Shown here: positions 8,853 through 17,253 of the stretch, piece after piece
Numbering within the stretch: position 1 is the stretch's first letter
How the letters are laid out: every line of letters starts with the position of its first letter
NCBI RefSeq assembly: GCF_003990045.1
Contig: NZ_RZGZ01000002.1
Location: 744,001 to 808,000, forward strand
Length of the DNA stretch: 64,000 bases
Direction of reading: 5' to 3'
DNA from: Labedella endophytica
GTDB taxonomy: Bacteria; Actinomycetota; Actinomycetes; Actinomycetales; Microbacteriaceae
Program-made: the position numbers and the translations under genes
Notes under the pieces: model-generated
The model's input: the letters and a program-made list of their open reading frames with translations, nothing else
What the model was told of the DNA's origin: nothing
Databases searched by the model: none

Positions 8853-10079
8853 ATGAGTGGTTGGCGCGGCGACGACGCCTCCGAACCCGTCCGGCGTCAG
8901 TTCGAGTCCATCGACCGCTTCTCGATCCAGCAGAGCCGGCTCGCGTACCGGATGGCTCGGAGCTTCGGCTTCACCGGCGTCCTCGGCGCCGCGATCGCCC
9001 TCCTCATCCCGGGCGCCGTCGACGGTGCCGCCCTCGTCTGGTGCTACCTCACGCTCGCCCTCCTCGCCGCGAGCCACGTGGTCATCGCCCGCTACCCCCA
9101 CGGCCTCTCCGTCGTGGCCGTCTACGCCGTGGGCATCATCTGCCTCGCCACCGTCGGCATCGCGGCCGGGCCCGAACCGAGCCCCTCGGCGTCCGCCGCC
9201 ATCGTCATGATCGCCGGCTGGGGGGTCGGCAGCATCGGCGCGGTGCTCTCCTCCACCTGGGCGCAAGTGATCCTGCTCGTGTACAGCATCGCGACCACGG
9301 TCACGATCGCGACCCTCCTCGGCGCCGACATCGGCCATGAGGTCGCGCTGTCCGCCCCCGTCCTCGTCGGGCTGGGCTGGGCCGTGACGACCATCTTCGG
9401 GCTCTGGCTGACGCGCGCGAACCCCCGCGTCATGAACCGCATCTCGAGCATCGGGGCCACCTACCTGATCGAGCGGCGCGCGAGCGAGGCCGAGGCACAG
9501 CGACACCGCGACGCCCGCCTCCTGCACGACACCGCGCTCGCGACCCTCACGCTGCTCGCGCACGCCGGTCGCGGCGTGGACGACGCGGCGATGCGCGACC
9601 AGGCGGCGTCCGACCGGGACCTGCTGCGGCGCCTGCGGGAGGGCGAGAGCCCCACCCCCCGGTCCTCCGGCGCCTACACGCTCACCCACACCGCGGAACT
9701 GCAGCTCAGCGGCACCCTCGAGGCGGTGAAGGCCCGCTTCGCGCACTCGGGCCTCGAGGTCGCCTGGCACGGTTCCGGCCAGCTCGGACTCGAGCAGTCA
9801 CGGCTCGACGCCTTCATCCTCGCGCTCACCGAGTGCATCGAGAACGTGCGCCGGCACGCGGGCGTCGACGAGGCCCACGTCACCCTCAGTGACGATGGAA
9901 CGGTCGTGCGCGGTGTCGTCACGGATGCCGGGATCGGCTTCGACCCGGCCTCGATCGCCGGATCGAGTCTCGGGTTCCAGCAGTCGGTCATCGCGCGGAC
10001 GCAGGACATCGGCGGCACCGTCCGTGTCTTCTCCGCGCCGGGCGCCGGCACCACCGTGGTCCTGGAGGTCCCCAAGTGA
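8853..10079 (+). CDS. Membrane sensor histidine kinase, NarL/LuxR partner type
   Basis: A 408-residue protein. Residues about 25-195 form several hydrophobic segments; a dimerisation helix follows with the likely phospho-acceptor His225 in ARLLHDTALATL. The C-terminal HATPase domain shows the N box ECIENVRRHAG (about 328-338) and the G boxes DAGIGFD and GAGTTVVLE. This short histidine motif is typical of kinases paired with LuxR-type regulators, as found two genes downstream. I chose ATG 8853; an ATG 45 bp upstream lies in a 16-bp duplication. The signal is unknown. Confidence 0.82.
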   Translation: MSGWRGDDASEPVRRQFESIDRFSIQQSRLAYRMARSFGFTGVLGAAIALLIPGAVDGAALVWCYLTLALLAASHVVIARYPHGLSVVAVYAVGIICLATVGIAAGPEPSPSASAAIVMIAGWGVGSIGAVLSSTWAQVILLVYSIATTVTIATLLGADIGHEVALSAPVLVGLGWAVTTIFGLWLTRANPRVMNRISSIGATYLIERRASEAEAQRHRDARLLHDTALATLTLLAHAGRGVDDAAMRDQAASDRDLLRRLREGESPTPRSSGAYTLTHTAELQLSGTLEAVKARFAHSGLEVAWHGSGQLGLEQSRLDAFILALTECIENVRRHAGVDEAHVTLSDDGTVVRGVVTDAGIGFDPASIAGSSLGFQQSVIARTQDIGGTVRVFSAPGAGTTVVLEVPK

Positions 10080-11299
10080 GCAACCCGACCGGCGGCATCG
10101 ATCCGTCCCTCGGACTCGAATGGCAGACCGACCGCGTGCGCCGCGCGGGGCTGCGCGAGACGTCCCTGCTCACCCTCAACACGTCGCAGCTCGGCGTCGG
10201 ACTGGGACTGGCCGGGGGGATCCTCTTCCTGCACGCCCTCTGGCGTTTCCTCGACCACCTCGGCGAGTTCCCGCGCCTCCCGCTCAACCTCGCGTCGTGG
10301 GCCATCCTCTTCGTCACGGTCGCGCTCGTCACCGTCGCGCTCCGCGCCGCAGGATTCCTCTTCTCCACGAAGCTCTTCTGGGCGATGGTGTCGAGTCTCA
10401 CCGCGGCCGCGGTGCTCGACTTCGCCGCGATCTGGCAGCACGTGGGCGACGGCCTCTACCCCACGTCCGCGATCGCGGTCGGGGCCGTCCTCCTCGGCGC
10501 GTCGTCCCTGCGCCCCGCACGCGAGATCGTGATCGCATCGGCGATCCTCGGCGCGGGTCTCACGCTCGGCGTGCTCGTGCCGGGCCCCGCCGAGGACCAG
10601 CTCGGCCCCCTCCTCATGTTCCTGGTCCTCGCCATCGTGCCGCCCGTGATCGCCGCGTCCATCCTCGGGTCCTACCGACGCCACATCCTCCTCGCGCTCG
10701 ACCGGGTCCTCACCCAGAGCGCCATCGCCGCCCCCGTCGTCCTCACCGCTGGCGTGCTCGGCAGCGCCGAGCTCGCGGAGCTCGACCACGAGGTGGAGGA
10801 GCTCTTCGACGACGTCGCGACGGGCCGCGAGCCGCTCCCGCTCACCCCCGAGCGCGCCGACCAGGCGAGCTCGCTCGCGACCGATCTGCGCCGGCACCTC
10901 GTCGCCGGGCACCAGAACACGTGGTTGTCCCATGCCGTGAGCGAGTCGGAGTTCCTGAGCGATCACGTGACCGTCGACGATGCGAAGGGCCTCTCCGCGC
11001 GCCTCGACCAGCTCCAGCGGGACGGTCTCCTCTCCGGGCTCTGGATGCTCATGTCGAGCGCCGCCCGCATGCCGGCGACCGCGCGCGTGAGCCTCGTGGA
11101 GCGGAAGGAGCAGCCGCGATCCGACGTGCGCCGCGTCCTCATCGCGATCGACGTGGACGGGATCAGCCGGTCCCGCGTGGAGGCGATCACGTGGGCGTCG
11201 CTCCGGCGTGTCGGCCGCTACACGGACACCGCGACGCCCCTGGGGCTGCGGGTGGACATCGAGACGGAGGTCCCGCCTCCCTCGGAACAGCAACGGTGA
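10076..11299 (+). CDS. Polytopic membrane protein encoded between a kinase and its regulator
   Basis: A 407-residue protein translated from a GTG that overlaps the kinase stop (GTGA). Roughly residues 40-210 contain about six membrane segments; the C-terminal half is soluble, charged and helical, and lacks the His and ATP-binding motifs of a kinase. The architecture looks like a kinase paralogue that lost catalytic parts, or an accessory sensor, and the tight coupling suggests it works with the kinase and regulator. No named family is recognised. Confidence 0.75.
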   Translation: MSNPTGGIDPSLGLEWQTDRVRRAGLRETSLLTLNTSQLGVGLGLAGGILFLHALWRFLDHLGEFPRLPLNLASWAILFVTVALVTVALRAAGFLFSTKLFWAMVSSLTAAAVLDFAAIWQHVGDGLYPTSAIAVGAVLLGASSLRPAREIVIASAILGAGLTLGVLVPGPAEDQLGPLLMFLVLAIVPPVIAASILGSYRRHILLALDRVLTQSAIAAPVVLTAGVLGSAELAELDHEVEELFDDVATGREPLPLTPERADQASSLATDLRRHLVAGHQNTWLSHAVSESEFLSDHVTVDDAKGLSARLDQLQRDGLLSGLWMLMSSAARMPATARVSLVERKEQPRSDVRRVLIAIDVDGISRSRVEAITWASLRRVGRYTDTATPLGLRVDIETEVPPPSEQQR

Positions 11300-11334
11300 A
11301 CACTAGAATCCTGTCAAGAGTTCAGGGAGAACGT

Positions 11335-11982
11335 ATGAGCATGCACACGGACAACATCCGTCTGGCCATCGTCGATGACCACAAGATGCTGCTGGGGGCG
11401 CTCACCGAGTGGATCCGCAGCGCGGCCGACGACATCAGCATGGTCGCGGCCGTCGCAACGTGGCCCGAACTGCTCACCCACCCGGAATTCCCCGTCGACG
11501 TCGTCCTGCTCGACCTCGACCTCAAGGACAACATCCCCGTCGTCCTCAAGATCTCCACGCTCAAGACCACGGGCGTGAAGACGGTGCTCATGAGCACCTA
11601 CTCCGACCCGAAGTTCGTGCGCGAGGCCCTCGCGGCCGGTGCCCACGGCTACCTCGTGAAGAGCGAGGACGCGTCGATGATCGTCCAGGCCATCCGCGCC
11701 GCCTACCGCGGCCAGATGTTCGTCTCCGACGAGCTCGACGTCGCGCTCAACAACGAGCCGAATGAGGCACCGAAGCTCAGCGCGCAGGAGCGTCGGGTCA
11801 TGGCGCTCTACGCCGCGGGTGAGCCGGTGAAGTCGGTGGCCTACGAGCTCAGCATCTCCGAGGAGACGGCGAAGTCGTACCTCAAGCGCATCCGCGAGAA
11901 GTACCGCTCGAGCGGCTTCGACGTGGGCACGAAGGTGGCGCTGCGCAAGCGCGCCATCCTCGACGGCATCATCATCGAGTAG
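11335..11982 (+). CDS. NarL/FixJ-type response regulator with LuxR HTH
   Basis: A 215-residue regulator. The receiver domain (about 8-125) has the acidic pair VDD, phospho-acceptor Asp60 in VVLLDLDL, and the switch Lys in YLVKSED. The C-terminal HTH reads LSAQERRVMALYAAGEPVKSV followed by EETAKSYLKRIREKY, the LuxR signature. The ATG at 11335 follows GGGAGAACG. It sits 35 bp after the membrane protein and is the likely output of the preceding kinase. Its 3' end overlaps the convergent MFS gene by 11 bp. Confidence 0.88.
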   Translation: MSMHTDNIRLAIVDDHKMLLGALTEWIRSAADDISMVAAVATWPELLTHPEFPVDVVLLDLDLKDNIPVVLKISTLKTTGVKTVLMSTYSDPKFVREALAAGAHGYLVKSEDASMIVQAIRAAYRGQMFVSDELDVALNNEPNEAPKLSAQERRVMALYAAGEPVKSVAYELSISEETAKSYLKRIREKYRSSGFDVGTKVALRKRAILDGIIIE

Positions 11983-13207
11983 GGCCGAGCACCCCGCGCC
12001 TCTCGAGCACGTAGCCGAGGGCCGCGACGGCGATCCCGGCCACGGTGAGCCCCATCCCGACGACCGCCGGCGACGAGTAGCCGAGCCCGGCGGCGATCGC
12101 GACGCCGCCGAAGTACGCCCCGAGCGCGTTGCCCACGTTGAGCGCCGAGTGGATGAGTCCGGCGGCGATCGCCTGGCTGTCCCCCGCCACGTCCATGAGC
12201 CGCGTCTGGATGGTGGGGCCGAGCCCCTGCGTCGCGAACCCGATAGCGAATGTGAAGAGGAAGAGCGTCACGGGCCACTGTGCCGTGAGCGCGAAGCCGG
12301 CGAGCGAGAGCAGCATGAGGAAGGCGAAGCCGAACAGGGCCTTCATCACACTCCAGTCGGCCACCCGACCGCCCACGAGGTTGCCGATCGTCATGCCGAG
12401 CCCCACCGTCGCGAGCACCCACGGCACGGCGCCCTCCGGCAACCCCGCGAGCTCCGTCGTGATCGGGGCGAGGTAGGTGTACACGGCGAAGAGTCCGCCG
12501 AGCACGATGCAGCCCGTGATGAGCGCGAACCACACCCGGCCGTTGCGGAAGACCGTGAGTTCGCGGCGCATCGTCTGCTCGGGTGAACCGTCGACGCGCG
12601 GCACCGCGAACCAGATCGCCACGGTCGCCACAGCGAAGACGACCGCCACGAGCACGAATGCGACGCGCCAGCCGAACGCCTGACCGATCACCGTGGCGAG
12701 CGGCACACCGATGACGTTCGCGACCGTGAGCCCCGCCATGGCGAGCGCCACGCCCTGCGCCCGCCGCCCCGGCCCCATGAGCTTGGCGGCGACGAGCGCC
12801 GCCAGGCCGAAGTACGCGCCGTGCGGGATCCCCGCCAGGAAGCGGAACAGGAGGATGAGCTCAAAGCTCGGAGCGAGCGCAGCCGCGAGGTTCATGAGGG
12901 TGAAGGCGATCGCGAGCACCACGAGCACCCGGTCGCGGCGGAAGCGCGCGACCATCGAGTTGATCGTCGGGGCGCCGACCACGACACCGAGCGCGTAGGC
13001 CGAGATGACGAGTCCCGCTCGCGCATTGGCCTGCTCGGGGTCGGTCGACGAGAGCGCGGGGAAGAGGTCGGTCGCGATCTGCGGGAGCAGTCCCATGGCC
13101 GCGAACTCGGTCGTGCCGATGCCGAAACCGCCCACGGCGAGCGCGAGCAGGGCAAAACGAATACGGGCCGAGGACATCGTCGTCGGCCCGTTGGACACGG
13201 GGAGCAT
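11972..13207 (-). CDS. MFS transporter, DHA1/AraJ-type exporter
   Basis: A 411-residue protein with 12 predicted membrane helices. The opening GGFGIGTTEFAAMGLLPQIA matches the DHA1 drug/sugar exporter group (AraJ, YdhP, PbuE-like). The A-loop motif after helix 2 is partly kept (NSMVARFRRDRV). It probably exports small molecules; the substrate is unknown. The upstream ATG (MLPVSNG) and a second ATG at codon 11 (MSSARIR) are both possible and neither has a strong ribosome binding site. A 16-bp perfect palindrome lies 32 bp upstream and may be an operator. Confidence 0.85.
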   Translation of the reverse strand: MLPVSNGPTTMSSARIRFALLALAVGGFGIGTTEFAAMGLLPQIATDLFPALSSTDPEQANARAGLVISAYALGVVVGAPTINSMVARFRRDRVLVVLAIAFTLMNLAAALAPSFELILLFRFLAGIPHGAYFGLAALVAAKLMGPGRRAQGVALAMAGLTVANVIGVPLATVIGQAFGWRVAFVLVAVVFAVATVAIWFAVPRVDGSPEQTMRRELTVFRNGRVWFALITGCIVLGGLFAVYTYLAPITTELAGLPEGAVPWVLATVGLGMTIGNLVGGRVADWSVMKALFGFAFLMLLSLAGFALTAQWPVTLFLFTFAIGFATQGLGPTIQTRLMDVAGDSQAIAAGLIHSALNVGNALGAYFGGVAIAAGLGYSSPAVVGMGLTVAGIAVAALGYVLERRGVLGPTR

Positions 13208-13238
13208 ACGGCCAGTCTAGAACCGCGATCGTGCGTGT

Positions 13239-13254
13239 CTCGAATCGATTCGAG
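13239..13254. promoter_or_regulatory. Candidate operator: 16-bp perfect palindrome
   Basis: CTCGAATCGATTCGAG is perfectly self-complementary and lies 32-47 bp upstream of the MFS start, a suitable place for a repressor to act. It has no coding role, and no regulator gene is adjacent, so its binder is unknown. Confidence 0.5.
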
Positions 13255-13304
13255 GGGCTTGCCCCACCGCAGTCGGGGCGTCTCGCACCGAGGAGGTCCG
13301 GAGG

Positions 13305-13595
13305 CTAGTCCCAGGACGCCGGAATGAACAGGAGGACCACGAGCACACCCCACACCAGTGAAGCCAGAGCCCCCAGAGCGATCGCCGTCGTCGCGAGGAC
13401 ACCGCCGGACAGCGCCGGATCACGCGTGCGCAGACGGGCCACCACCCCGGCCACCAGCGCGAACACGCCGAGGGCGAGACCGGCAAAGCCCCAGGACACG
13501 AAGCCGGCGGGACCGGCGAGCAGAGCCGCCACGAACGATGCCACAGCGAGAGACGACGTGCGACGTTCGGAGATCGGTCCGTACGGGGTGGCCAT
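13305..13595 (-). CDS. Small membrane protein, DUF4190-like
   Basis: A 96-residue protein with an N-terminal cytosolic segment (MATPYGPISERRTSS) and two to three hydrophobic helices separated by a basic loop, RLRTRDP. The pattern SLAVASFVAALL...LGVFALVAGVVA resembles DUF4190. The function is unknown. It starts 8 bp after the thiamine-binding-like gene stop and is likely cotranscribed with it. Confidence 0.65.
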   Translation of the reverse strand: MATPYGPISERRTSSLAVASFVAALLAGPAGFVSWGFAGLALGVFALVAGVVARLRTRDPALSGGVLATTAIALGALASLVWGVLVVLLFIPASWD

Positions 13596-13603
13596 GGGGC
13601 CGG

Positions 13604-13909
13604 CTACTCGTCGCCGAGGGCGCTCTCGAGGCGCTCGACCTTCGCGTCGATCTCGCCGGAGTAACCCGGGCGGATATCCGCCTTCAGCACGAGCGAGACA
13701 CGCGACCCGAACGGTGCGACGGCGTCCGTCGCCGCTTTGACCACCGCCATCACGGCGTCCCACTCGCCTTCGATCTCCGTGAACATCGACGTCGTCCGGT
13801 TCGGGAGTCCCGAATCGCGGACCACCTTGACAGCCGCGGCGACGGCGTCATGGACGGACCCGTCCGCACGGCCGGTACCGCTCGGTGCAACGCTGAAAGC
13901 TACAAGCAT
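13604..13909 (-). CDS. MTH1187/YqgV family thiamine-binding protein
   Basis: A 101-residue protein of the MTH1187 (DUF77) family: MLVAFSVAPSGTG at the N-terminus, MFTEIEGEWDAVMAVVKAA in the middle, and RVSLVLKADIRPG before the last helix are family hallmarks. Members form tetramers with a ferredoxin-like fold, and some bind thiamine; the physiological role is unsettled. The ATG at 13909 is preceded by AGGAGC. It is followed by the small membrane protein. Confidence 0.85.
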   Translation of the reverse strand: MLVAFSVAPSGTGRADGSVHDAVAAAVKVVRDSGLPNRTTSMFTEIEGEWDAVMAVVKAATDAVAPFGSRVSLVLKADIRPGYSGEIDAKVERLESALGDE

Positions 13910-13995
13910 GGCTCCTCTTTCCTGATGTGATCTTCTACGCTAGTGCGCCCTCGATCGTCGTGGACGTGGAGTCAGAGAATGCGACCTGCACGGTG

Positions 13996-15645
13996 CTACC
14001 TCTTCCACTTCCGTCGCGATTCCGGAGCGTGGAGAGCGTCGTACATCCGTCGGGCACGATCGAACTCATCCGGATCCGTGGACCATCGCACGTCGAGCGC
14101 CGTCGTGAGCAGATCGATCATCCCGCCGTCGCCATCGTTCCGCAGGTCATCCTCGAGGAGCGAGTCCATGAGATGACGCTCCCCCGAAGCGTCCGTCATC
14201 TCGCCAGCGGGGAGATAGAGCCGGTAGGTCGGGACGTCATCATGCTGAGGGACGTCGATGGCCGCCAGCACGATCGAACCGGCGTAGGGTCCGGACCGGA
14301 TGACGCCGCTGATGCCCTCCTCGAGCCATTCCGAAGCGGGAGGCACTGCGGGGTTGGCACGGATCTGCCCGTCGGCGTCACGGCCGACACCGGATGCCGG
14401 CATGCGTGACTCGCGCCACTCCCGCATTGCGTTCTCGTCCGCGCGCTCGGCCCGGCGTCCGCGCACGTCGCGGCGTGCCCGAAACAGCTCGACGATGCAC
14501 CAACCGAGGAGCACGAGGTAGCCGACGTTGCGGATCGTGAGCACGGCGACCATGGGCGGCCAGGCGGAGAGGAGGAGCCAATACAGGTAGGGGTAGACCA
14601 CGTGGGTGAGGGCACCGAGACCGAGCGCGAGTACCGCCGGCACGGTGTAGCGACGGCCCTGCCACGCGATGCCGAGCACGATCGGTGCAATCAGCCATGT
14701 GAGGTACTGGGGGGACCCGACCTTGTTCACGGCGATGAGTACGAGGATGAGCCCGAGCGCGAACGCGGGGAGCACGCGGACGACCGGGGCACCCCCGCGC
14801 ACCACGACCACTCCCACGAGCGCGACGGCGGCGAACGCGAGCACGAGCAGCGGTGTCATGAGCGCGATCGCCACGTCGACGTCCGCCCCGGCCACCTGGT
14901 AGGTGAGGATCGCCGGGTCGTAGTAGATGAAGGCCCCCTCGACACCGGCAGCGGCCTGCCACACGTAGATCAGGCTCACGGGCGCCTCGATCTGCAGTCC
15001 GCGGCCCGACTGCTCCGAGAGGAAGCTGAAGACGTGCCCGGCGCCGCCGAGGGCGAACGCCACGAAGACGACCGCGATCGAGAGGACCGCGCCACCGAAA
15101 ACGATCCGCCACCGGGAGCGGAGCGCCACGACCGCTGCCACGATGACGGCTGCCGGCCACACCTTCATCCACGTCGCGATGGACAGCAGGAGGGACGCGG
15201 CGAGCGGGCGGCGCATGACGATCAGCACGGCGACGACGGACAACGGCACCGTGACGGAGTCGATACGACCGAGCGAGATCGGCCCGAGCAGCGCGATGAA
15301 GGCCACCCACCAGCCGGCGGCGGCCAGGCGGCGGCGACTCGAGCCGTCACCGAGGAGGATCGCGAAGGCTACGGCGTCGAGCACGGTCATGAGAACGAGC
15401 CATGCGGACCCGTAGGCGGCCTCGCCGGCGATGAGCGAGAGCTGCATCGGCAGGTGCGCGAGGAGCGGGTAGACCCAATCCGAGCCGATCCCCACGATGG
15501 GGGCGCCACTCGCGAGCTGCATCGACCAGGGCCGGTACACGAGCGTCACGTCGCCGAGCGGGAGGCCGGGCGCGAAGAGACACAACCAGGCGAGCCCCAC
15601 GTGGACCAGGACGAAGGCCGTCCACAGTAGTCCTCGAGCCCTCAC
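13996..15645 (-). CDS. GT87-like polyprenyl-linked mannosyltransferase with C-terminal extension
   Basis: A 549-residue protein. Residues 1 to about 395 carry some ten membrane helices and resemble GT87 (DUF2029) enzymes, which transfer sugars such as mannose from polyprenyl phosphate donors outside the membrane; the acidic residue soon after helix 1 (GDVTLVYRPWS) fits that fold. After about residue 405 comes a soluble tail of some 145 residues without recognised domain (SEWLEEGISGVIRSGPYAG ... DPDEFDRARRMYDAL), whose codons are richer in A/T at third positions. The start is GTG at 15645. The tail may be a late fusion. Confidence 0.7.
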   Translation of the reverse strand: MRARGLLWTAFVLVHVGLAWLCLFAPGLPLGDVTLVYRPWSMQLASGAPIVGIGSDWVYPLLAHLPMQLSLIAGEAAYGSAWLVLMTVLDAVAFAILLGDGSSRRRLAAAGWWVAFIALLGPISLGRIDSVTVPLSVVAVLIVMRRPLAASLLLSIATWMKVWPAAVIVAAVVALRSRWRIVFGGAVLSIAVVFVAFALGGAGHVFSFLSEQSGRGLQIEAPVSLIYVWQAAAGVEGAFIYYDPAILTYQVAGADVDVAIALMTPLLVLAFAAVALVGVVVVRGGAPVVRVLPAFALGLILVLIAVNKVGSPQYLTWLIAPIVLGIAWQGRRYTVPAVLALGLGALTHVVYPYLYWLLLSAWPPMVAVLTIRNVGYLVLLGWCIVELFRARRDVRGRRAERADENAMREWRESRMPASGVGRDADGQIRANPAVPPASEWLEEGISGVIRSGPYAGSIVLAAIDVPQHDDVPTYRLYLPAGEMTDASGERHLMDSLLEDDLRNDGDGGMIDLLTTALDVRWSTDPDEFDRARRMYDALHAPESRRKWKR

Positions 15646-15747
15646 GGGCCCATCCTAGGCGGCGCGGCCGCGCTCCACCCGTCACACGTCGACCACGGAG
15701 CACCCGCGGCGCCGCCTCCGCTGAAGCCGACGAATTCACCCACGGGA

Positions 15748-17253
15748 TCAGTACCCCGAGAACACGTCCGTCCGCACGCGGCGGGCGGCGCCCCGCAACC
15801 GGCTACGGAGGTCGGCCACGAGGGCGGGCGGGCCGGAGACGAACACATCCCGCTCGGCGAGATCGGGAACGGCGGAACGCACGATGTCCGCGTCCACCCG
15901 CTCGGGACCGATCCAGGTCCAGCCCGCGGGCAGGCTCGCGGGCTCGGCACGGCTCGAGACGAGCACACGGACGCCCGCCTGCTGCAGCTCGTCGGCGAAG
16001 ACGATCGCGCTCGGATCGGACACCGCGTAGACGAGCACGATGTCGCGTTCGTCGCCACGGGCGCGCGCCTCCCGGACGTGGCTGATGAACGGAGTCACTC
16101 CGATCCCCGCCGCCACGAGCGCGAGCTTCCGCGAACCGTCGGTCGGCAGCGTGAAGTCGCCGGCCACGAGCGTCGCCCGCACCCCATCGCCCGGCGCGAG
16201 CGCCACGAGGGCACGCTTCGCGCTGCTCGCGGGCTCCGGCACGCGGAACGCGACGCGCACCTCGCGGCCGTCGCTCGGCGCCGACACGAGACTGAACGTT
16301 CGGCGGAAACCCTTACGGTCGCCCTTCGCGTGCGGCACGTGGAGCTCCGCGTACTGGCCCGCCCGGAACCGCAGCGGCGCGGCCGCGTCGAAGACGATCT
16401 CGTGCACGTCCCCGCCGATTCGTCGGGAGTCGCGCACCGTGAGGTCGACGCCCCGACGCTGCCCCACGAGGAACGCCAAGAGGTTGCCCACGAGCAGAGC
16501 GAGTTCCGGGGAGGAGTACACGGGACCCACGTGGTACGGCAGCGCGAAGAGCACACCCGTGATGACGGCGATCACGAGCTGCTGCCAGCGCAGCGGAGCG
16601 AGGGTGAGCGGTTCCGTGAGCATGAACGCCGCGAAGAACACGGCGGCCGTGGACAGGAGCGGCGTGGTCAGAGCCGAGCCGATGTCCATTCCGTTCGACA
16701 CGAGGGTCGGCACCATCACCGCGGCGACGGCCACGACGAAGAGCACGGCCATGGCGATCCTCCGCAGCCGCCACACGAGGAGGAAGCCGGCCACGAGCAC
16801 GAACCAGAAGAGCGACTCGCTCCCCACCCACCAGTAGCTCACGCCGAGCCCCGTGAGCGTCGCCACGAAGGCGCCGATCGCGGCGGGATTGAAGACGTGC
16901 CGGCCGCGGACGGCGAGGACGTACTTCGACACGGCGCCGACGCTCGCGGCCACGGCGACGGCCGCGAGGTCCCCGGGCACGAGGCCCGGCTTCATGATGA
17001 AGAAGAGGAGCAGACCCGTGATGACGGCGGATTCGTCGTGCGGCTTCACTCGCACGATCAACGCGGCGACCCGATTCACGAGCACGGAGACGACCACGGC
17101 GATCCCGCCCGTCGCGAGCAGCTCGAGCGGAGTGAAGAAGAGCACGCCGACGGCCGACAGAACGACGGAGACAGCCGCGAGCACGACGAGGAGAAGCAGG
17201 ACGAGGCGGTACATCGGCACGCGGCCGAGGAGGGTGTCGACGGACTTCCTCAC
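15748..17253 (-). CDS. RnfD/NqrB-like membrane domain fused to ferredoxin-NAD(P) reductase domain
   Basis: A 501-residue fusion. Residues about 10-270 are a polytopic membrane region resembling RnfD/NqrB subunits (KYVLAVRGRHVFNPAAIGAF, and FMLTEPLTLAP near its end). Residues about 285-501 are an FAD/NAD reductase module: RFRAGQYAELHVPH and RRTFSLVSAP for FAD, LVAAGIGVTPFISHV for the nucleotide, VFVSGPPALV, and an aromatic C-terminus (SGY). It should pass electrons from NAD(P)H across the membrane to flavins. GTG at 17253 overlaps the apbE stop, which encodes the FMN-attaching enzyme. Confidence 0.85.
   Translation of the reverse strand: MRKSVDTLLGRVPMYRLVLLLLVVLAAVSVVLSAVGVLFFTPLELLATGGIAVVVSVLVNRVAALIVRVKPHDESAVITGLLLFFIMKPGLVPGDLAAVAVAASVGAVSKYVLAVRGRHVFNPAAIGAFVATLTGLGVSYWWVGSESLFWFVLVAGFLLVWRLRRIAMAVLFVVAVAAVMVPTLVSNGMDIGSALTTPLLSTAAVFFAAFMLTEPLTLAPLRWQQLVIAVITGVLFALPYHVGPVYSSPELALLVGNLLAFLVGQRRGVDLTVRDSRRIGGDVHEIVFDAAAPLRFRAGQYAELHVPHAKGDRKGFRRTFSLVSAPSDGREVRVAFRVPEPASSAKRALVALAPGDGVRATLVAGDFTLPTDGSRKLALVAAGIGVTPFISHVREARARGDERDIVLVYAVSDPSAIVFADELQQAGVRVLVSSRAEPASLPAGWTWIGPERVDADIVRSAVPDLAERDVFVSGPPALVADLRSRLRGAARRVRTDVFSGY

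Noticed and set aside
7365-9770. 801-codon minus-strand frame across metX and the kinase
   Set aside because: It is the antisense shadow of two clear genes; the protein is Arg/Gly/Glu-rich low complexity.
9889-11982. 697-codon frame ending in the response regulator
   Set aside because: Only the part from ATG 11335 is family-like; upstream it is a frame-shifted shadow of the membrane protein.
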